DNA of 64,000 bases from Raphanus sativus (GCF_000801105.2 NC_079519.1:9422668-9486667); one strand, 5' to 3'; positions 1-12,499 are shown, numbered from the stretch's first letter. Numbers and translations: made by a program. The notes: a model not told the origin generated them from the sequence alone.

Positions 1-422
1 ATGTTAGAACTAGACTTCCATAGTGGGAGTTCTATTTACTCAAGTCTGTGCTTTGCGGTTTAGTTTTCCATACCTCACTGAGCGACTCCCCTGTTGCTCA
101 CCCCTCTTTCTTTCCCCTTTCAGGTGAGACCGATGAGCAGGAGTGACCATATCGGACTAGTGCTACTATTTGGGCTCGTGGGCTTTATCGTTTTATCCTT
201 TATCGTTATTGGGCCTCTAGGCCTTCGGACTTCTATCGTTTACGCTACTTTCTATATTTCAGAACTTCGGACTTATGTTGTTATTTATATTTCGGATTTG
301 ACTTTATGGTATGTATTTGATTTTATGATATGACATGGATTTTATTATTATTATTCCCGCTGCGCTATTATTTATTTTATCTCGAATTATTTTATTATTA
401 TTCGGAAGTGGCGGTCGCCACA
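1..422 (+). repeat. 5' LTR, 3' portion only
   Basis: This matches the last 430 bp of the LTR at 7033-7462. It ends in ...gccaca, four bases before a primer-binding site. An 8-bp tandem insertion (tttatcgt-type) near 7225 in the 3' LTR accounts for the changed offset. The remaining ~1.55 kb of this LTR lies outside the window. Confidence 0.92.
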
Positions 423-426
423 GTTT

Positions 427-439
427 TGGTATCAGAGCC
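427..439 (+). other. Primer-binding site (initiator tRNA-Met)
   Basis: TGGTATCAGAGCC lies just downstream of the LTR end. It is complementary to the 3' end of plant initiator tRNA-Met, the usual minus-strand primer of plant LTR retrotransposons. Confidence 0.9.
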
Positions 440-630
440 GTGTTCCATCCCGGCTCTGTCCCGGGATGGCGATTTTGGAGACTCGGTTTTTATTCGGTTT
501 TAATCGGTTTTCAAATGTTTATGGGGATATGGGGATTTTAAAAGTAAAATAAAATAGCACATTTCCGTTAGATATCACTCCTTTAATTGTTGGTTTTAGT
601 CAGAAGTTAACTCGTTTGCCTTCATTTCAG

Positions 631-1979
631 ATGCCGCCGAGGAGAGCTACCCGTGCTCAGATCGCTAGAGATGCTAGAGAGGCTCAGGATGAGCATGTTC
701 AGCCCGCAGTTCCGCAGCCCGTTGCTCCGCAGATTGATCAGGATCATGAGACAGATGATTCAGGAGTCAGTTCAGCAGATTGCCCAAGAGGCAGCCAGGC
801 AAGCCGCTCAGGAGGCTGCCCGGGTAGCTGCTCAGGAGGTTGCTCGACAGATGGCTGCAGCTCAGCAGGTTCCGCAGGGTCCTCAGATTCATGTGCAGCA
901 GGGTCCGCAGATTCATATGCAGCAAGTTCCGCTAGTTCAGGTCCAGCATGATCATCAGGTTCCAGCTCAGCAGGCCCCAGCGCCACAGTATCCGCAGGTT
1001 CCTATTCAGCCAGTTCCAGGTGTCTTTCATGTTCCGCCGCCGCCACCCGTCATTCCAGTGCATGTACCCGAGGTTGATGAGACATTTATCAGGGTGTTGT
1101 CACAGATGAAGTATGTGAACTTGGAGCATTTCAGTGGTACCACGGACCCTACACTTGCTCACGATTGGAGGCACAGTTTGGATAAGTGTTTGAACACTAT
1201 CTCATGCCCACCAAGGCACAAGCTTAGGATTGCTGAGTTGTATTTACGCGGAGATGCAGCAGTATGGTGGGATGGAGTGCGAGTGATGCACCGTGGCGAG
1301 ATGACTTTTGATGATTTCATGTATGCATTCAACAAGAAGTATTTTCCAAGAGAAGCTTTGGATGAGAAGAAGAACGATTTTGAGAGTTTGAGGCAGGGTG
1401 GAAAGTCTGTGAGAGAGTATGAGCACGAGTTTCGCCAGCTTCACCGATTTGCGGGTAATGGTATGGATGAGGAGGATCTGATCAGGAGGTTCTTAAAGGG
1501 GATGCGAGTGGAACTTCGCGGTAGGTGCAGTATGGCCACCTATACCAGTTTGGAGGATCTGGTAGAGAAAACAGTTGTGCAGGAGAAATGTATGGCAGAG
1601 GAGCAGAAGTACTCCAGGGCAGTTCAGCCTAAGTCCGGAGGATCTTCTTCCTCTCAGAAGAGGACTTGGGAGCAGACCGGGACACCTCGTTGTGGGCGTT
1701 GTCGTCGCCATCATTTTGGAGAATGTTTCCAGTGTTCTAACTGTGGTCTGTTGGGACATCTTTTGAGGGATTGTTGGAGGCCTCCGCGCGCTCAGGTTGG
1801 AGCGCCAACAGCACCAGTAGCCGCTAACAGGAACTGTTACGGGTGTAACCAGCCAGGTCACATATTCAGAGATTGTCCGAGGAGGGGCAATGCAGCACTT
1901 CCGCCGCCACCAAAGCGTTTAGCCATCGCTCCACGTGTGTTTACGGTTGGAGAAGCAGAGGGAGCCGAGCCGATAGCGG
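631..1979 (+). pseudogene. gag: gag of the chromovirus (one frameshift)
   Basis: Translation plausibly begins at ATG 631 (MPPRRATRAQIARD). The reading frame shifts near 745, and the remainder is open in the frame 653+3n. After a Q/A-rich and proline-rich N-terminal region, the retrotransposon capsid domain spans about 1105-1600 (YVNLEHFSGTTDP, then WWDGV and YFPREALDEKK). Two CCHC zinc knuckles follow: CSNCGLLGHLLRDC and CYGCNQPGHIFRDC, both CX2CX4HX4C. Gag packages element RNA in cytoplasmic particles. The frameshift early in the ORF should prevent full-length Gag from this copy. Gag runs to the donor of a possible intron at 1980; without splicing it terminates at 2029. Confidence 0.85.
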
Positions 1980-2062
1980 GTATGCATCCTTATCATACTT
2001 GTTATGTTTGTGTACTATTGGATTCATGAATATCATTTGTAGTTAGTAAAAATCTCGTGTAG
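1980..2062 (+). other. Putative intron between gag and protease
   Basis: The reading frame stops at 2027-2029, but an 83-bp segment beginning gtatgc and ending gtgtag can be removed. The flanks then read I-A-G-L-V-S-V-G-G-E-P, which enters the protease without a frame change. The segment is T-rich, has branch-point-like sequences such as ttcatga, and carries the in-frame stop. Length and borders suit a small plant intron. No RNA evidence is available. Confidence 0.55.
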
Positions 2063-5000
2063 GATTGGTTTCGGTTGGAGGTGAGCCCGCTCACACCTTA
2101 TTTGACACGGGAGCTTCTCACAGTTTTGTGACTCCGCGCTTTGCTAAGTGTTGGTCTTTTCGAGGAGTCTTCGTGCAGAAGGCTAAGCAGATTCAGACTG
2201 CCGGTTCAGAGAAGTTGGGAGCAATCGGTATTCATCACGACGTACCAGTTACACTTGGAGGAGTTGAGTTTCTCGGAGACTTGACAGAGATGGAGCTGAG
2301 TTTCTACGATGTCATACTTGGGATGGATTGGCTATCACGACATAGAGTTGTATTAGATTGCCCGGATGCAAGAGTTAATATCCCTAGAGCTGAAGGGAAT
2401 ATCGTTTTCCAGGGGACTCGGGCACACCAGGGAATTTCTATTGTTTCCATGTTGCGTGCAGAGGAATTGTTGGAGAATGGAGCAGAGGGATTTTTGGCGA
2501 CCATTTCGATGGACAAGGATGATGATCAGCTCGAGCTACAGGATATTCCAGTGGTTGCCGAGTATGCAGATGTTTTTGAGGCTTTAAAGGGGCCACCACC
2601 AGCTAGAAGTGACGTTCTTGCAATTGAGGTGGAACCAGGGGCAGCACCAGTTTCACGAGCTCCTTACCGTTTAGCTCCCGCAGAGATGGCTGAGTTGAAG
2701 AAGCAGTTGGAGGAGCTATCAGATAAGGGGTTTATCAGGCCGAGTACTTCACCGTGGGGAGCACCAGTTTTGTTTGTGAAGAAAAAGATGGAAGTTTCAG
2801 GCTTTGTATCGACTACAGAGGTTTGAACAAAGTCACCATCAAGAATCGCTTCCGCGTATCGACGAGTTGTTGGATCAGTTGCAAGGAGCTTCATGGTTTT
2901 CTAAGATTGATCTAGCATCAGGATACCATCAGATTGCCATAGCAGAGGGAGATGTAAGGAAGACGGCTTTTCGTACACGCTACGGACATTATGAGTTCGT
3001 AGTGATGCCATTTGGGTTGACGAACGCACCAGCAGCATTCATGAAGCTAATGAATGACGTATTCCGAGAGCATTTGGATAAGTGTGTGATCGTTTTCATC
3101 GACGATATCTTGGTTTATTCTCGGAGTAGAGAAGAGCACGCTGAGCATTTACGGATTGTTTTGGAGAAGCTTAGAGAGCATCAGTTGTTTGCTAAGTTGA
3201 GTAAGTGCAGCTTCTGGCAGAGGAAGATTGGATTTCTCGGTCATGTGGTTTCAGAAGAAGGAGTTGCGGTAGATCCAGAAAAGATTAAAGCTATTTCAGA
3301 GTGGCCGACACCTAAGAGTGCGACGGAGATCCGCAGTTTTCTCGGTTTGGCAGGATACTACAGGAATTTCGTCAAGAGTTTTGCTAGCATTGCAAAGCCA
3401 ATGACAAAGTTAACGGGCAAGGACGTCAAGTTTGATTGGACAATGAGTGCTCGGAGAGCTTTGCTGAGTTGAAGCGACAACTGACTCAGACACCAGTTTT
3501 GGTACTCCCGAGGCCAGGGATACCATATGAGGTTTACACTGATGCATCAGGCACTGGATTGGGATGTGTATTGATGCAGGAGGGCAAGGTCATTGCATAT
3601 GCATCACGACAGTTGAGGCCCCACGAGGCTAATTATCCTACGCACGATTTGGAGTTAGCGGCAGTTGTCTTTGCGTTGAAGATTTGGAGGTCGTATTTGT
3701 ATGGAGAGAAGGTGAAGATCTTCACTGACCACAAGAGTCTGAAGTACATTTTTACTCAGACGGATTTGAATTTGAGGCAGCGTAGATGGGTGGAGTTGTT
3801 AGCAGACTACAACTTGGAGATCGCTTATCATCCGGGAAAAGCTAATCAGGTAGCAGATGCCTTGAGTAGGCGCAGGAGCGATGTTTCAGGAACCAAAGAA
3901 GTTCAGGAGTGTATGGGAACACTTGCTAGTTTGAGATTATGCGCCACTACCGTAGATGGAGAATCAGTTGGCCTCGAGTCTGTAGAGCAGGCAGATTTGC
4001 TATGGAGGATACGCAAAGCTCAGGATGTCGATAAGGCTTTGTGTAAGCAGATTGAGATCGAGAGTATTGGATATCACACAGCATCGAGCGGGATGTTCAT
4101 GTACCGGAACCGAGTTTGTGTGCCCAATGATGAGCTGTTAAGAAAGGAAATCTTACAGCAAGCACATCACTCGCGTTTTTCTATTCATCCGGGGAACACC
4201 AAGATGTACCGGGATCTGAAGCGTTACTACCATTGGCCTGGTATGAAGAGGGATGTTGCTACATTTGTATTGCAGTGTCAGACTTGTCAGATGGTTAAGG
4301 CTGAGCACCAGGTTCCTAGCGGGTTATTGCAAAACCTGCCATTGCCGGAGTGGAAATGGGATATGGTGACTATGGATTTTGTATTGGGATTACCGACTAC
4401 TTCAGGAGGGAAGAATGCCATATGGGTAATTGTGGACAGACTTACCAAGTCAGCCCATTTCTTAGCGATTAAGACGACCGACGGAGCGAGTCAGTTGGCG
4501 CAGATTTACATCGATGAGATTGTGAGATTGCATGGAGTTCCCGTGAGCATTGTATCGGATCGAGACGTAAAGTTTTCATCTATATTTTGGAGAGCCTTTC
4601 AGAAGGCACTTGGGACAAAGGTCCATATGAGCACAGCTTATCATCCGCAGACCGACGGTCAGTCAGAGAGGACTATTCAGACCTTAGAGGATATGTTGAG
4701 AGCTTGCGTTCTAGATTGGAAAGGAAGTTGGGGAAAGTATTTGCCTTTAGCTGAGTTTGCCTACAACAACAGTTATCACTCGAGCATTAAGATGGCACCG
4801 TATGAGGCTCTTTACGGTAGGCCTTGTCGCACACCACTTTGTTGGACAGAAGTGGGGGAGCAACGTGAGATAGGACCAGCAATGGTTCAAGAGACAGTAG
4901 AGCAGGTAGAGATGCTCAAGGCTCGGCTTAAGGAAGCTCACGACCGTCAGAAGAGTTACGCAGATAAGCGGCGTAAAGATTTGGAGTTCCAGGTTGGCGA

Positions 5001-5379
5001 TCTGGTATACCTAAAAATGAGAACATTTCAGGGAGGATCTAAGACTCGGAAGCTGAAGAAGCTTAAACCGAGATACATGGGACCATATCCTATTTTGGAG
5101 CGGATTGGAGCAGTTGCTTACAAATTGGATTTATCGGCAGAGTTATCTGACTTCCACGATGTGTTTCATGTTTCCGTCTTGAGGAAAGTCGTTAGAGAGC
5201 CAGAGCTTATTTTGCAGCAGCCGCCAAGTGATCTTGGCAAGAATTTGTGTGCGCCTTGTCAGCCAGTGGAGATTCTGGATCGCCAAATGAAAGTGGTTAA
5301 GGGAATGATGACCGTGTTGGTCAAGGTTCGTTGGGAGAGAGATGGGATTCGAGAGGAGACATGGGAGTCTGAGCCTTAG
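2063..5379 (+). pseudogene. pol: pol of the chromovirus: protease, RT, RNase H, integrase, chromodomain-like end (frameshifted)
   Basis: The aspartic protease has DTGASHSF near 2104-2127. The reverse transcriptase spans about 2650-3400, with catalytic FIDDILVYS near 3097 and the flanking LASGYHQI and MPFGLTNAP motifs. RNase H has [10 protein letters not shown] (about 3534), [10 protein letters not shown] and TDHKSLKYI. The integrase has an H-H-C-C zinc finger ([10 protein letters not shown]...CQTCQ, about 4165-4290) and a core with DFVLGLP, SDRDVKF and the E of [13 protein letters not shown]-like module ([10 protein letters not shown]) and a chromodomain-like tail ending [15 protein letters not shown] close the protein. 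Breaks lie near 2779 (probable 1-bp loss in an A run), near 2850 (about 7 bp missing) and near 3436. This copy cannot make a full polyprotein. In the family, these enzymes perform reverse transcription and chromatin-targeted integration. Confidence 0.9.
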
Positions 5380-5462
5380 ATGAGGATTGATTATCCAGAG
5401 CTGTTTCAGGATGGTGTTGGACAGTCAGCGGACAACTCGAACTCGAGGACGAATTCTTTATT

Positions 5463-5474
5463 AGTGGGAGAGAA
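5463..5474 (+). other. Polypurine tract
   Basis: agtgggagagaa directly precedes the sequence taken as the 3' LTR start (tagtaacgacccg). This is the plus-strand primer position for chromoviruses of this type. The exact LTR border is uncertain by a few bases because the matching 5' LTR start is outside the window. Confidence 0.65.
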
Positions 5475-5552
5475 TAGTAACGACCCGATTTCGGCCACAG
5501 AGTTCGTTAGCATGCTAATGCCCATGCACTCACCCAAAGGTCTAATATTTGC

Positions 5553-5560
5553 CTATAAAT
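5553..5560 (+). promoter_or_regulatory. LTR TATA box
   Basis: ctataaat lies ~78 bp inside the 3' LTR, with a CT/AG-rich leader beginning ~25-35 bp downstream. This is the expected arrangement of a U3/R promoter. The 5' LTR counterpart is outside the window. Confidence 0.6.
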
Positions 5561-6691
5561 ACCAGCTCATCTACTTTGTTTTCTCCACCAAGTTATCAAG
5601 AAAAGTTTTAGAGAGAGAGATAGTGAGTGGAGTTGTGATCCTTTTGCAGAGAAAGAGTCGCCTGAGGTCGTCGCCGGAGCCACCATGTCCAGTGATCTCG
5701 TCCAGCCAGTCACCACCGCTAATCCCCTTAGGTAACCGCCGGAAACCCCTTACATTTTAGGTTTAGTTCCGGCCGTTTTAGTAAATCAACCATAACTCCC
5801 TAACCGTTGCGAATTTCTTGTATGCAAGACCACCATCGCGTTCCTCTCGTCGAGACGAATCCGTAGCCACCAGAATCGCCGCAATCGGAGCTCAGACGAA
5901 GCCGTACGCACCCTCCAAATTTTCGCCGGCAATCGTCTCCGCCACCACCGGACCACCGCTTCGCCGCCGCCGGAAATCGTCTCCGCCGCTGGCCACCGCC
6001 GTGCTCCGCCGCCGTCCACCGTCGTACTCCGCCGCCGCTCCGCCGTCCTCCGCCGGTAAGCCACCGCCGCCCTCCGCCGTCGCCGCCGTTGACCGCCACC
6101 GGTGACTCGCCGGCGACTCGGCCAACTCGGCTGAGTCGACCCGGTGAGTCAACTCGGTGACTCGGTTAACCGGTCGGTTTGACTGGTTTAAATCAATTAC
6201 GATTTGGTTAGGGTTGGTTAGAGTAAACCGGGCGGTTAAAATCAATTTGAAATCGGTTAAGGAAAACCAATTGGTTAAATCAAATTGATTTCTGGTCAAA
6301 GGTTGACCGGGTTGACTTTTGACCAGCGGGTTGACTTTTCTTTAGGCGCCCGTTTTGAGTCGTTCGAAAGGCGTTTTGACTCGAATTTTCGCCGTGGTTT
6401 CAGATTTAGAGTCTATTTGAGCAGGTGGAGTTCATAGAAACCATTTCTCTTCATTTTCTAAGGTGAGGGTCTATTCCGTAAATCCGGTACCAGTATAGAA
6501 TTCTTCCTATCGTAGTGTAGTCTCGAAACATGATATGTCTGTGTGAATTGAGTCTGTTTGATTGTCTTGTTTGTTTATTATTATTGATTGTTAAACCGGA
6601 AATAGAATAATAGAGGATTCAACGATTGAGTGAATTGATTGATGCTAAGAATTGTTATACATATGTAAATATATATATAAGCGAGTCCATG

Positions 6692-6880
6692 TGTGGAGAT
6701 TGGCGGGAGTACAGAAACGTTTGTACTTACGACGCCTATGATTGAGGAGATTGGCGGGGGCACATGACGTCTGTGCTTACGACGCCTATGATTGTGGAGA
6801 GTTGCGGGGGTACAGAGACGTTTGTACTTACGACGCCATCAGGTTAGCGGGGTACAGCTTGGACCACTGTATTACGACGC
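6692..6880 (+). repeat. Tandem ~50-bp repeats in the LTR
   Basis: Units begin at 6692 (tgtggagattggcggg), 6743 (tgaggagattggcggg) and 6793 (tgtggagagttgcggg). A degenerate partial unit starts near 6842. Each contains (g/t)tacttacgacgcc. Period is 50-51 bp. Confidence 0.8.
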
Positions 6881-7462
6881 AAAATGGAGTGTATATATCT
6901 ATATCCTTATGAGGAAATGCGGGGTGCAGAGAGTATATCTATGTGCTATCATCGCATTGGTTGTAGCATGTCTAAGTGCACTAGACATATATTATTTGTT
7001 TGGTGTGGTGTAATAGGCGCCGTGTTTGTTTCATGATAGAACTAGACTTCCATAGTGGGAGTTCTATTTACTCAAGTCTGTGCTTTGCGGTTTAGTTTTC
7101 CATACCTCACTGAGCGACTCCCCTGTTGCTCACCCCTCTTTCTTTCCCCTTTCAGATGAGACCGATGAGCAGGAGTGATCATATCGGACGAGTGCTACTA
7201 TTTGGGCTCGTGGGCTTTATCATTTTATCCTTTATCGTTTTATCGTTATTGGGCCTCTAGGCCTTCGGACTTATATCGTTTACGCTACTTTCTATATTCA
7301 GACCTTCGGACTTATGTTGTTATTTATATTTCGGATTTGACTTTATGGTATTGTATTTGATTTTATAATATGACGTGAATTTTATTATTATTATTCCCGC
7401 TGCGCTATTATTTATTTTATCTCGAATTATTTTATTATTATTCGGAAGTGGCGGTCGCCACA

Positions 7463-8080
<618 letters not shown>

Positions 8081-8249
8081 AACTTGATTTGAGTCTCCTA
8101 CCGTCTTTTAAGCTAAGTTACGATGAGAAGCAAACAAAAGAGGAAACATCGATGAAGCCTGGGTATCAACGTTGAGTTTTTGTGTGTGTTGGCTAATTCT
8201 ATTTGTTGACAAACCAAAAAAATCCTTTTAAAAAGATAAATAAAAATTG

Positions 8250-8458
8250 CAGGGCCGTCTAATAGCACGTGCAAATAGTGCGATCGAACAGAGTCCAAGT
8301 ATAAAAATAAAAAAATAAAATAAATTTTCAACAGTATATACATAAATTATGGTTTGAAACTTTAAAATTTAGATATAGTATTGATTAATTTAAAGTTTAT
8401 AATTTATAAAAAACGTTAGACATAGATAGAAATAAGAAAAATTTGAGACGGCATTAAA
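8250..8458. mobile_element. Possible small hAT-type MITE remnant
   Basis: cagggccgtct at the left and agacggc near the right are inverted partners, and the segment is bracketed by 8-bp direct repeats aaaaattg (8242-8249 and 8459-8466). The repeats are low complexity, so the call is tentative. From 8459 to 9269 I see only AT-rich spacer and no recognisable gene. Confidence 0.4.
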
Positions 8459-9269
8459 AAAAATTGTTTAAGCTGTTCCGATATTTAAGAACCCCTAATT
8501 GATCATTTTCTATATTTAGGAGTTCCAAATGCGTATTTCAAGTCGTATCTTTAAATTTGATCATGTATGGACTGAGAAAATCTTAGACTTAACATTGAGA
8601 CTAATTCATGTTTTCGTTGAATCCAGTGTGCTTATTCTTCTATCTCCAGTATTTAAGAGTTTCTTTATTCACAATGACATGCATGTATGGTTGGTTAGTT
8701 TATATTCTTGTTATATCAGATACAGTCGTATATGACTTTAAACCGTAGCAACAAAACAACAAATCACAGAGTAGAAAAGTCTTTGTTAAACGCAAAAAGA
8801 ACATGAAGGACCACTGCAAAGAAACTGAAAACAAAACATTTGCAAGAAATTGAGAGAGTTTGAAGAAGAATATTTATAAGACCACACATCTTTTCGAGTT
8901 CAACGTAGCTCAGCAAAAAAAGATAGCCTGTCAGACCGCCGTGCAATCAACGCGGCAAGGATAGAACCAAGCCGGATAACGATCCTCTACAGCACCAGAT
9001 AAATCCGAAGACAATGGTGGCCGTTAATCACGCTCTGATCGCACGGTCATGGTTCACTAATTCATTAAATGATGCACTTACTAACCTCTGAGCAAGAACA
9101 TGAAAGGAACATATACATAAAAATAAGAAAAAGCTTAGCTAAACTATATAAAAATTAAGGCAAGTAAAGTATTTCATGTTGATATCCAAGTGAGAAACTG
9201 TGATATTTAAACTCTCAGCTTTTAAACTAATGTGAGTTCTCAATGAACTCGAACTCAGGTTCACTCAAA

Positions 9270-10858
9270 TCACAAGCAAATCACTTCAATGCTATCAGCC
9301 GTCTTAGAGAATCTTTCAGCTGACACAGTCAAAAGCTTGTTAAGAGACATGTTTTCACCTCTGCTCTTCAGCTTTTCTTCATACCGGTGCTTGATCCTGC
9401 TATCAAGCTTGTACCCAAGAAACGCAGGAAAAGCCAAAAGCTCTTCCACTTCACGACCCATGTACTCAATCAAATACTTCAGTTTCTCCTCTAAAGAAGT
9501 GTGACTATACTGCAGGACCTGAGGATGCTTTGTGCTCATAGCTAGAATGTCTTCAAGCGAAAGACCGTAACTCAAGTACAGCCCAATCACCCTCTGCATA
9601 TTGTCAGAGCTTGTTCTGGTCACAGCCCCCATCGCAAACGCCAGTTCCTTTGTTCTATGCTTGTACCCAATCTTCACCAGAAACCCAAGTTTGTGCGAGA
9701 GGTTATCTTCTGATAGAGCTAGAAACAAGGGCGCTTTACTCAAGAACTTGAACATGCCTGGGGAATCAAAGCCACATTCTTTCAGAAACTCCACCCTCGG
9801 CCTCAGCTTCCTCTCTTTGCTAGTGCTGATCACGTTAGGGAACACGTGAACAATCTTAAACACTTGCTCGCTCGTCAAGCCAGCAAAGGACTTTAGAAAC
9901 TCAACATGGCTGTTCATATGGTCAACACTGTAACTCAGTATAGCAGGTAGTCTACGCAGCACGGTTCCAGTGGCAAAGTCATCTTCCCCACTTAGATTCC
10001 TAATGAACTCAACCCTAGGAATCAGCTGAGTATCCAAGTCACTGTTGAGAATAACTGGCCGCCTCGCAACGATACCGATTCCACCGAAAGGTTCCAAGTA
10101 ACTAATCAATCTCTCAATGTCTTCAACTGATTTCTGATACATGAGTTTACTCAAGTACACTTTGCTCAAAACGTGAGATATCTTTTCTTTAGGGATCCCA
10201 TGGTGGATAAGCAGCCTCACTTTCTGGTTGAAACCAAGCAAGAAAGATGTGTCTGCTACAGCGAGTATGCGTTCCACTAGCTCGGGGTCAAGCCTTCCTT
10301 CGAGCTCATCAACCAAGAATGTGATGACGAGATCCAACTCTTCTGAGGATGATAATAAAGTAGGGCACTTTGCAATCAAACCTTGAAGCGCGAAGCCGTC
10401 GAGTTTCAGGGACTGAAGAGAAGCGACACGAGCGCTGATCTTATCCAAAGGCGTCGACTTTACATCTGGGTTCTTCGTCAGAAGCATCTCCGTTTCTTCT
10501 TCTTTAAACCCAATATCTCGAAAAAGCGTAAACAGAGACTCTGGGGAAGAAGAAGGAGAGACTTATAAGATGCACACCAAGTGTTTGCGAATATGCTTCA
10601 TAGAGAAAAAAATGCATTTGAAGTACAAAAAATTCACCTACCTGTTTGAGTTTCGCCATCAATTGAAGGAGCAAGGGAGTTACATTGTTGAATAAGAGCG
10701 GTGTCCCGACTATCTAAGCAGCAGAGAAGCAACGGCCGTAGCTCAGTTTTAAATGTAGAAGCAGGGAAGTTTACATGGGAATAGAGAGGCGGGAGGCGGA
10801 GACTTATGGGAGGTGAGAAGAGGGAAACAGAGGAAGAGACGAGGGATAAGATGACCAT
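9270..10858 (-). CDS. PTAC15: Plastid mTERF-family protein, PTAC15/mTERF8-like (two exons)
   Basis: Exon 1 is 10858-10642 and exon 2 is 10540-9270, with donor gtaggt and acceptor ccccag. The joined CDS is 1,488 nt (495 aa). The N-terminus (MVILSLVSSSVSLFSPP) is rich in Ser, Leu and Pro with few acidic residues, as in a plastid transit peptide. The body is a run of ~30-residue helical mTERF repeats with the typical proline pattern (FPNVIS, RRLPAILSYS, KHPQVLQYS). mTERF proteins bind organellar DNA or RNA and act in transcription termination, splicing or ribosome biogenesis. Length and position between the PORA and START genes match Arabidopsis At5g54180 (PTAC15/mTERF8), recalled from memory. 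The reading frame is intact. A related fragment lies in the CACTA element at 38149-38471. Confidence 0.88.
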
Positions 10859-11065
10859 GGCGATTATCCAAAAACAGAGGTTTCTGATTTGTGGGATTCA
10901 CATCCAAATTCAACGGTCGTGTTTGATTCCAGCTTGGTTTTTATTGAACACACCACTTTTTAGGGCCTCGATCGGAAATAATAGTATTGGGCTTGGGTTT
11001 ACAAGTCCAAATGTTTAGCGAATGTTATCAATTATCACCGCTAAATTGTTTTTAAAAAAATCTGC

Positions 11066-11915
11066 CTTGGATTGTTTTTTTTTTCATCATAATATTATAT
11101 TAGGCCAAAGCCAATAAAGAAATGGGCCGAAGCCCTACAACTAAAACAAAAAACAAAAGTCCACCACAACAACTGGGCAAACCAAGCCACAAAACCAAAC
11201 CCGACCTAGAGCACAATTAACCAAGAATAACCAATCTCCAACTCGCCCCAACGTCTGAGGATAGGTCGCCCACGTGTAGCAATCCTGACGAAGAGGAGGC
11301 ACGTGTCGCGATCCGTTTCCAAACCGTCGCCACGTCGGAACATCTCCGGACGGTACGACCGAAGTCCACCAGTCGTCACCATCCCCGAAGCAAACTACTA
11401 GACCTTGCTTCCAGCCACGAGGGAGAAGGAACGCACCTCACCTCCCATTAACACTTCGACTCAAACCCTAGGAGAGCATCATCGGACCTCGCCCAAGATC
11501 TCATCCCGAGTCGTCGCCATCACCACCTTCATCATCAACGCTTCAGCCCCTGGAGAGCATCAATCAACCTACGAGATCTCATCCAGATCCGAAAACCAAA
11601 GCCAAACCCTAGACACCAAAAGAAACGAAACCGGAGCAAAACAGAGCCTCCGCCTTAATCACTACCTAGAGCCGACCGTTCACCTCTGTAGAAGAGGAGC
11701 CACGGCGGCGAACAAAACCGACCGCCTATCTAGAAGGAGACGCAGCAGCGGAGACAAGAGAGACTACACAGAATCGAAAAGCAAGCGGTTAGGAACCAGA
11801 GCATGGTAAGGCCGGACCGATGGTGGTGGCTGACGGAGCCCACTCTGTCGGCCGGAAAGCTAAAAAACGATGAACTTTCTCTATTTTTGCACTTCTTTGT
11901 CTTGGATTGTTTTTT
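11066..11915 (-). mobile_element. ~820-bp non-LTR retroposon (minus orientation) with 15-bp TSD
   Basis: Direct repeats cttggattgtttttt at 11066-11080 and 11901-11915 bracket 11081-11900. Extra T residues at the left edge represent the poly(A) tail of an element inserted in reverse. Its 5' region, read on minus from ~11880, has a motif around gtgggctccgtcagccac that recurs in the retroposon at 17329-18127, so they are one family. Length, poly(A) and lack of RT resemble Sadhu-type retroposons, but that name is tentative. A 134-codon ORF on plus (11405-11809) is not evidence of a gene. Confidence 0.8.
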
Positions 11916-11916
11916 G

Positions 11917-12110
11917 TGTTTATTTGCCAAATAACGAAAAAGAAGGAAAATTAGATTTTAAGAGAGAGAGAGTAGAGAGAGAGATAAGAAGAGAAATAAA
12001 GAAAGAGAGTGTGTTTTTGGTTAGATAGTGGATTTGCGAAAAAAAAAAAGTTAGATAATGGATTTATGTTTTTATAGTTATATGGAGCAAATTCCCTTGG
12101 TTTTTAGGTT
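11917..12110. repeat. Dispersed purine-rich repeat, related copy at ~42080-42233
   Basis: The order is shared with 42080-42233: tttgccaaataac, an A-rich run, a gagaga/agaaagag-rich core, gtgtttttggtta or gtgttttttgtta, then gcaaattccc or gcaatttccc. A mobile origin is likely, but I cannot place the termini. Confidence 0.5.
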
Positions 12111-12499
12111 ATGAATTTATGATCTTTACCCGATAAATGAAATAGATGCAGAAAAACGAACAATATACAGGACTTTTTATCAGCAGGATTTTTTTTTAGA
12201 TTAAAGAAAATTACATAGGTAACTAACCAATGATACAAAATACAAAGGAGAAAAATAATTATTTACAGATTTATTCATTCTACTGCTTTTAATAAGTCTA
12301 TGAGCATTGTTCTATGAAATTAAAAAGTTTTTTTTAATATGAATTGGCAGACATTTCGGCTGATAGGTCAAATATTTGTTCGTTACAGTTTTGATGGCAT
12401 TTCTCATAAGCCAGCTCCAGTTTGAATAGTTGACTTTTAAAGTATGTAAGTCAAAGAATTCTGAAGCAAATTTTATCATCAAAATTTCTGTAAATATTA

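Larger units (their letters stand above)
1..7462 (+). mobile_element. Ty3/gypsy LTR retrotransposon, Tekay/Del-like chromovirus (5' end outside window)
   Basis: The window opens inside the 5' LTR. Positions 1-422 align with 7033-7462 with roughly a dozen substitutions and an 8-bp indel. Between the LTRs come a PBS, gag with two zinc knuckles, protease, reverse transcriptase, RNase H, integrase and a terminal chromodomain-like stretch, the order of Ty3/gypsy chromoviruses. The 3' LTR ends in CA at 7462 and is followed directly by PORA coding sequence, so the element sits inside that gene. The left flank is not visible, so the TSD cannot be confirmed; the right flank begins gctag. Several frameshifts in gag-pol make this copy non-autonomous. 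The clade (Tekay/Del) is inferred from the integrase C-terminus and the PPT/LTR style. Confidence 0.93.
5475..7462 (+). repeat. 3' LTR (~1.99 kb)
   Basis: It runs from just after the PPT to gccaca at 7462. It holds a TATA box (ctataaat, 5553-5560), a GC-rich stretch at 5830-6110 dominated by cgccgcc/ccaccg triplets, a ggttaa/gactcggt-rich low-complexity stretch at 6100-6330, and 3.5 tandem copies of a ~50-bp unit at 6692-6880. The short ORFs on both strands of the GC-rich stretch are compositional. Confidence 0.82.

Noticed and set aside
5786..6299. Overlapping ORFs on both strands rich in Arg/Gly/Ala
   Set aside because: They result from cgccgcc/ccaccg triplet composition inside the LTR; no domain, and open on both strands.
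11405..11809. 134-codon ORF as a gene
   Set aside because: It lies wholly within a retroposon bounded by a 15-bp TSD, antisense to the element, with no recognisable domain.
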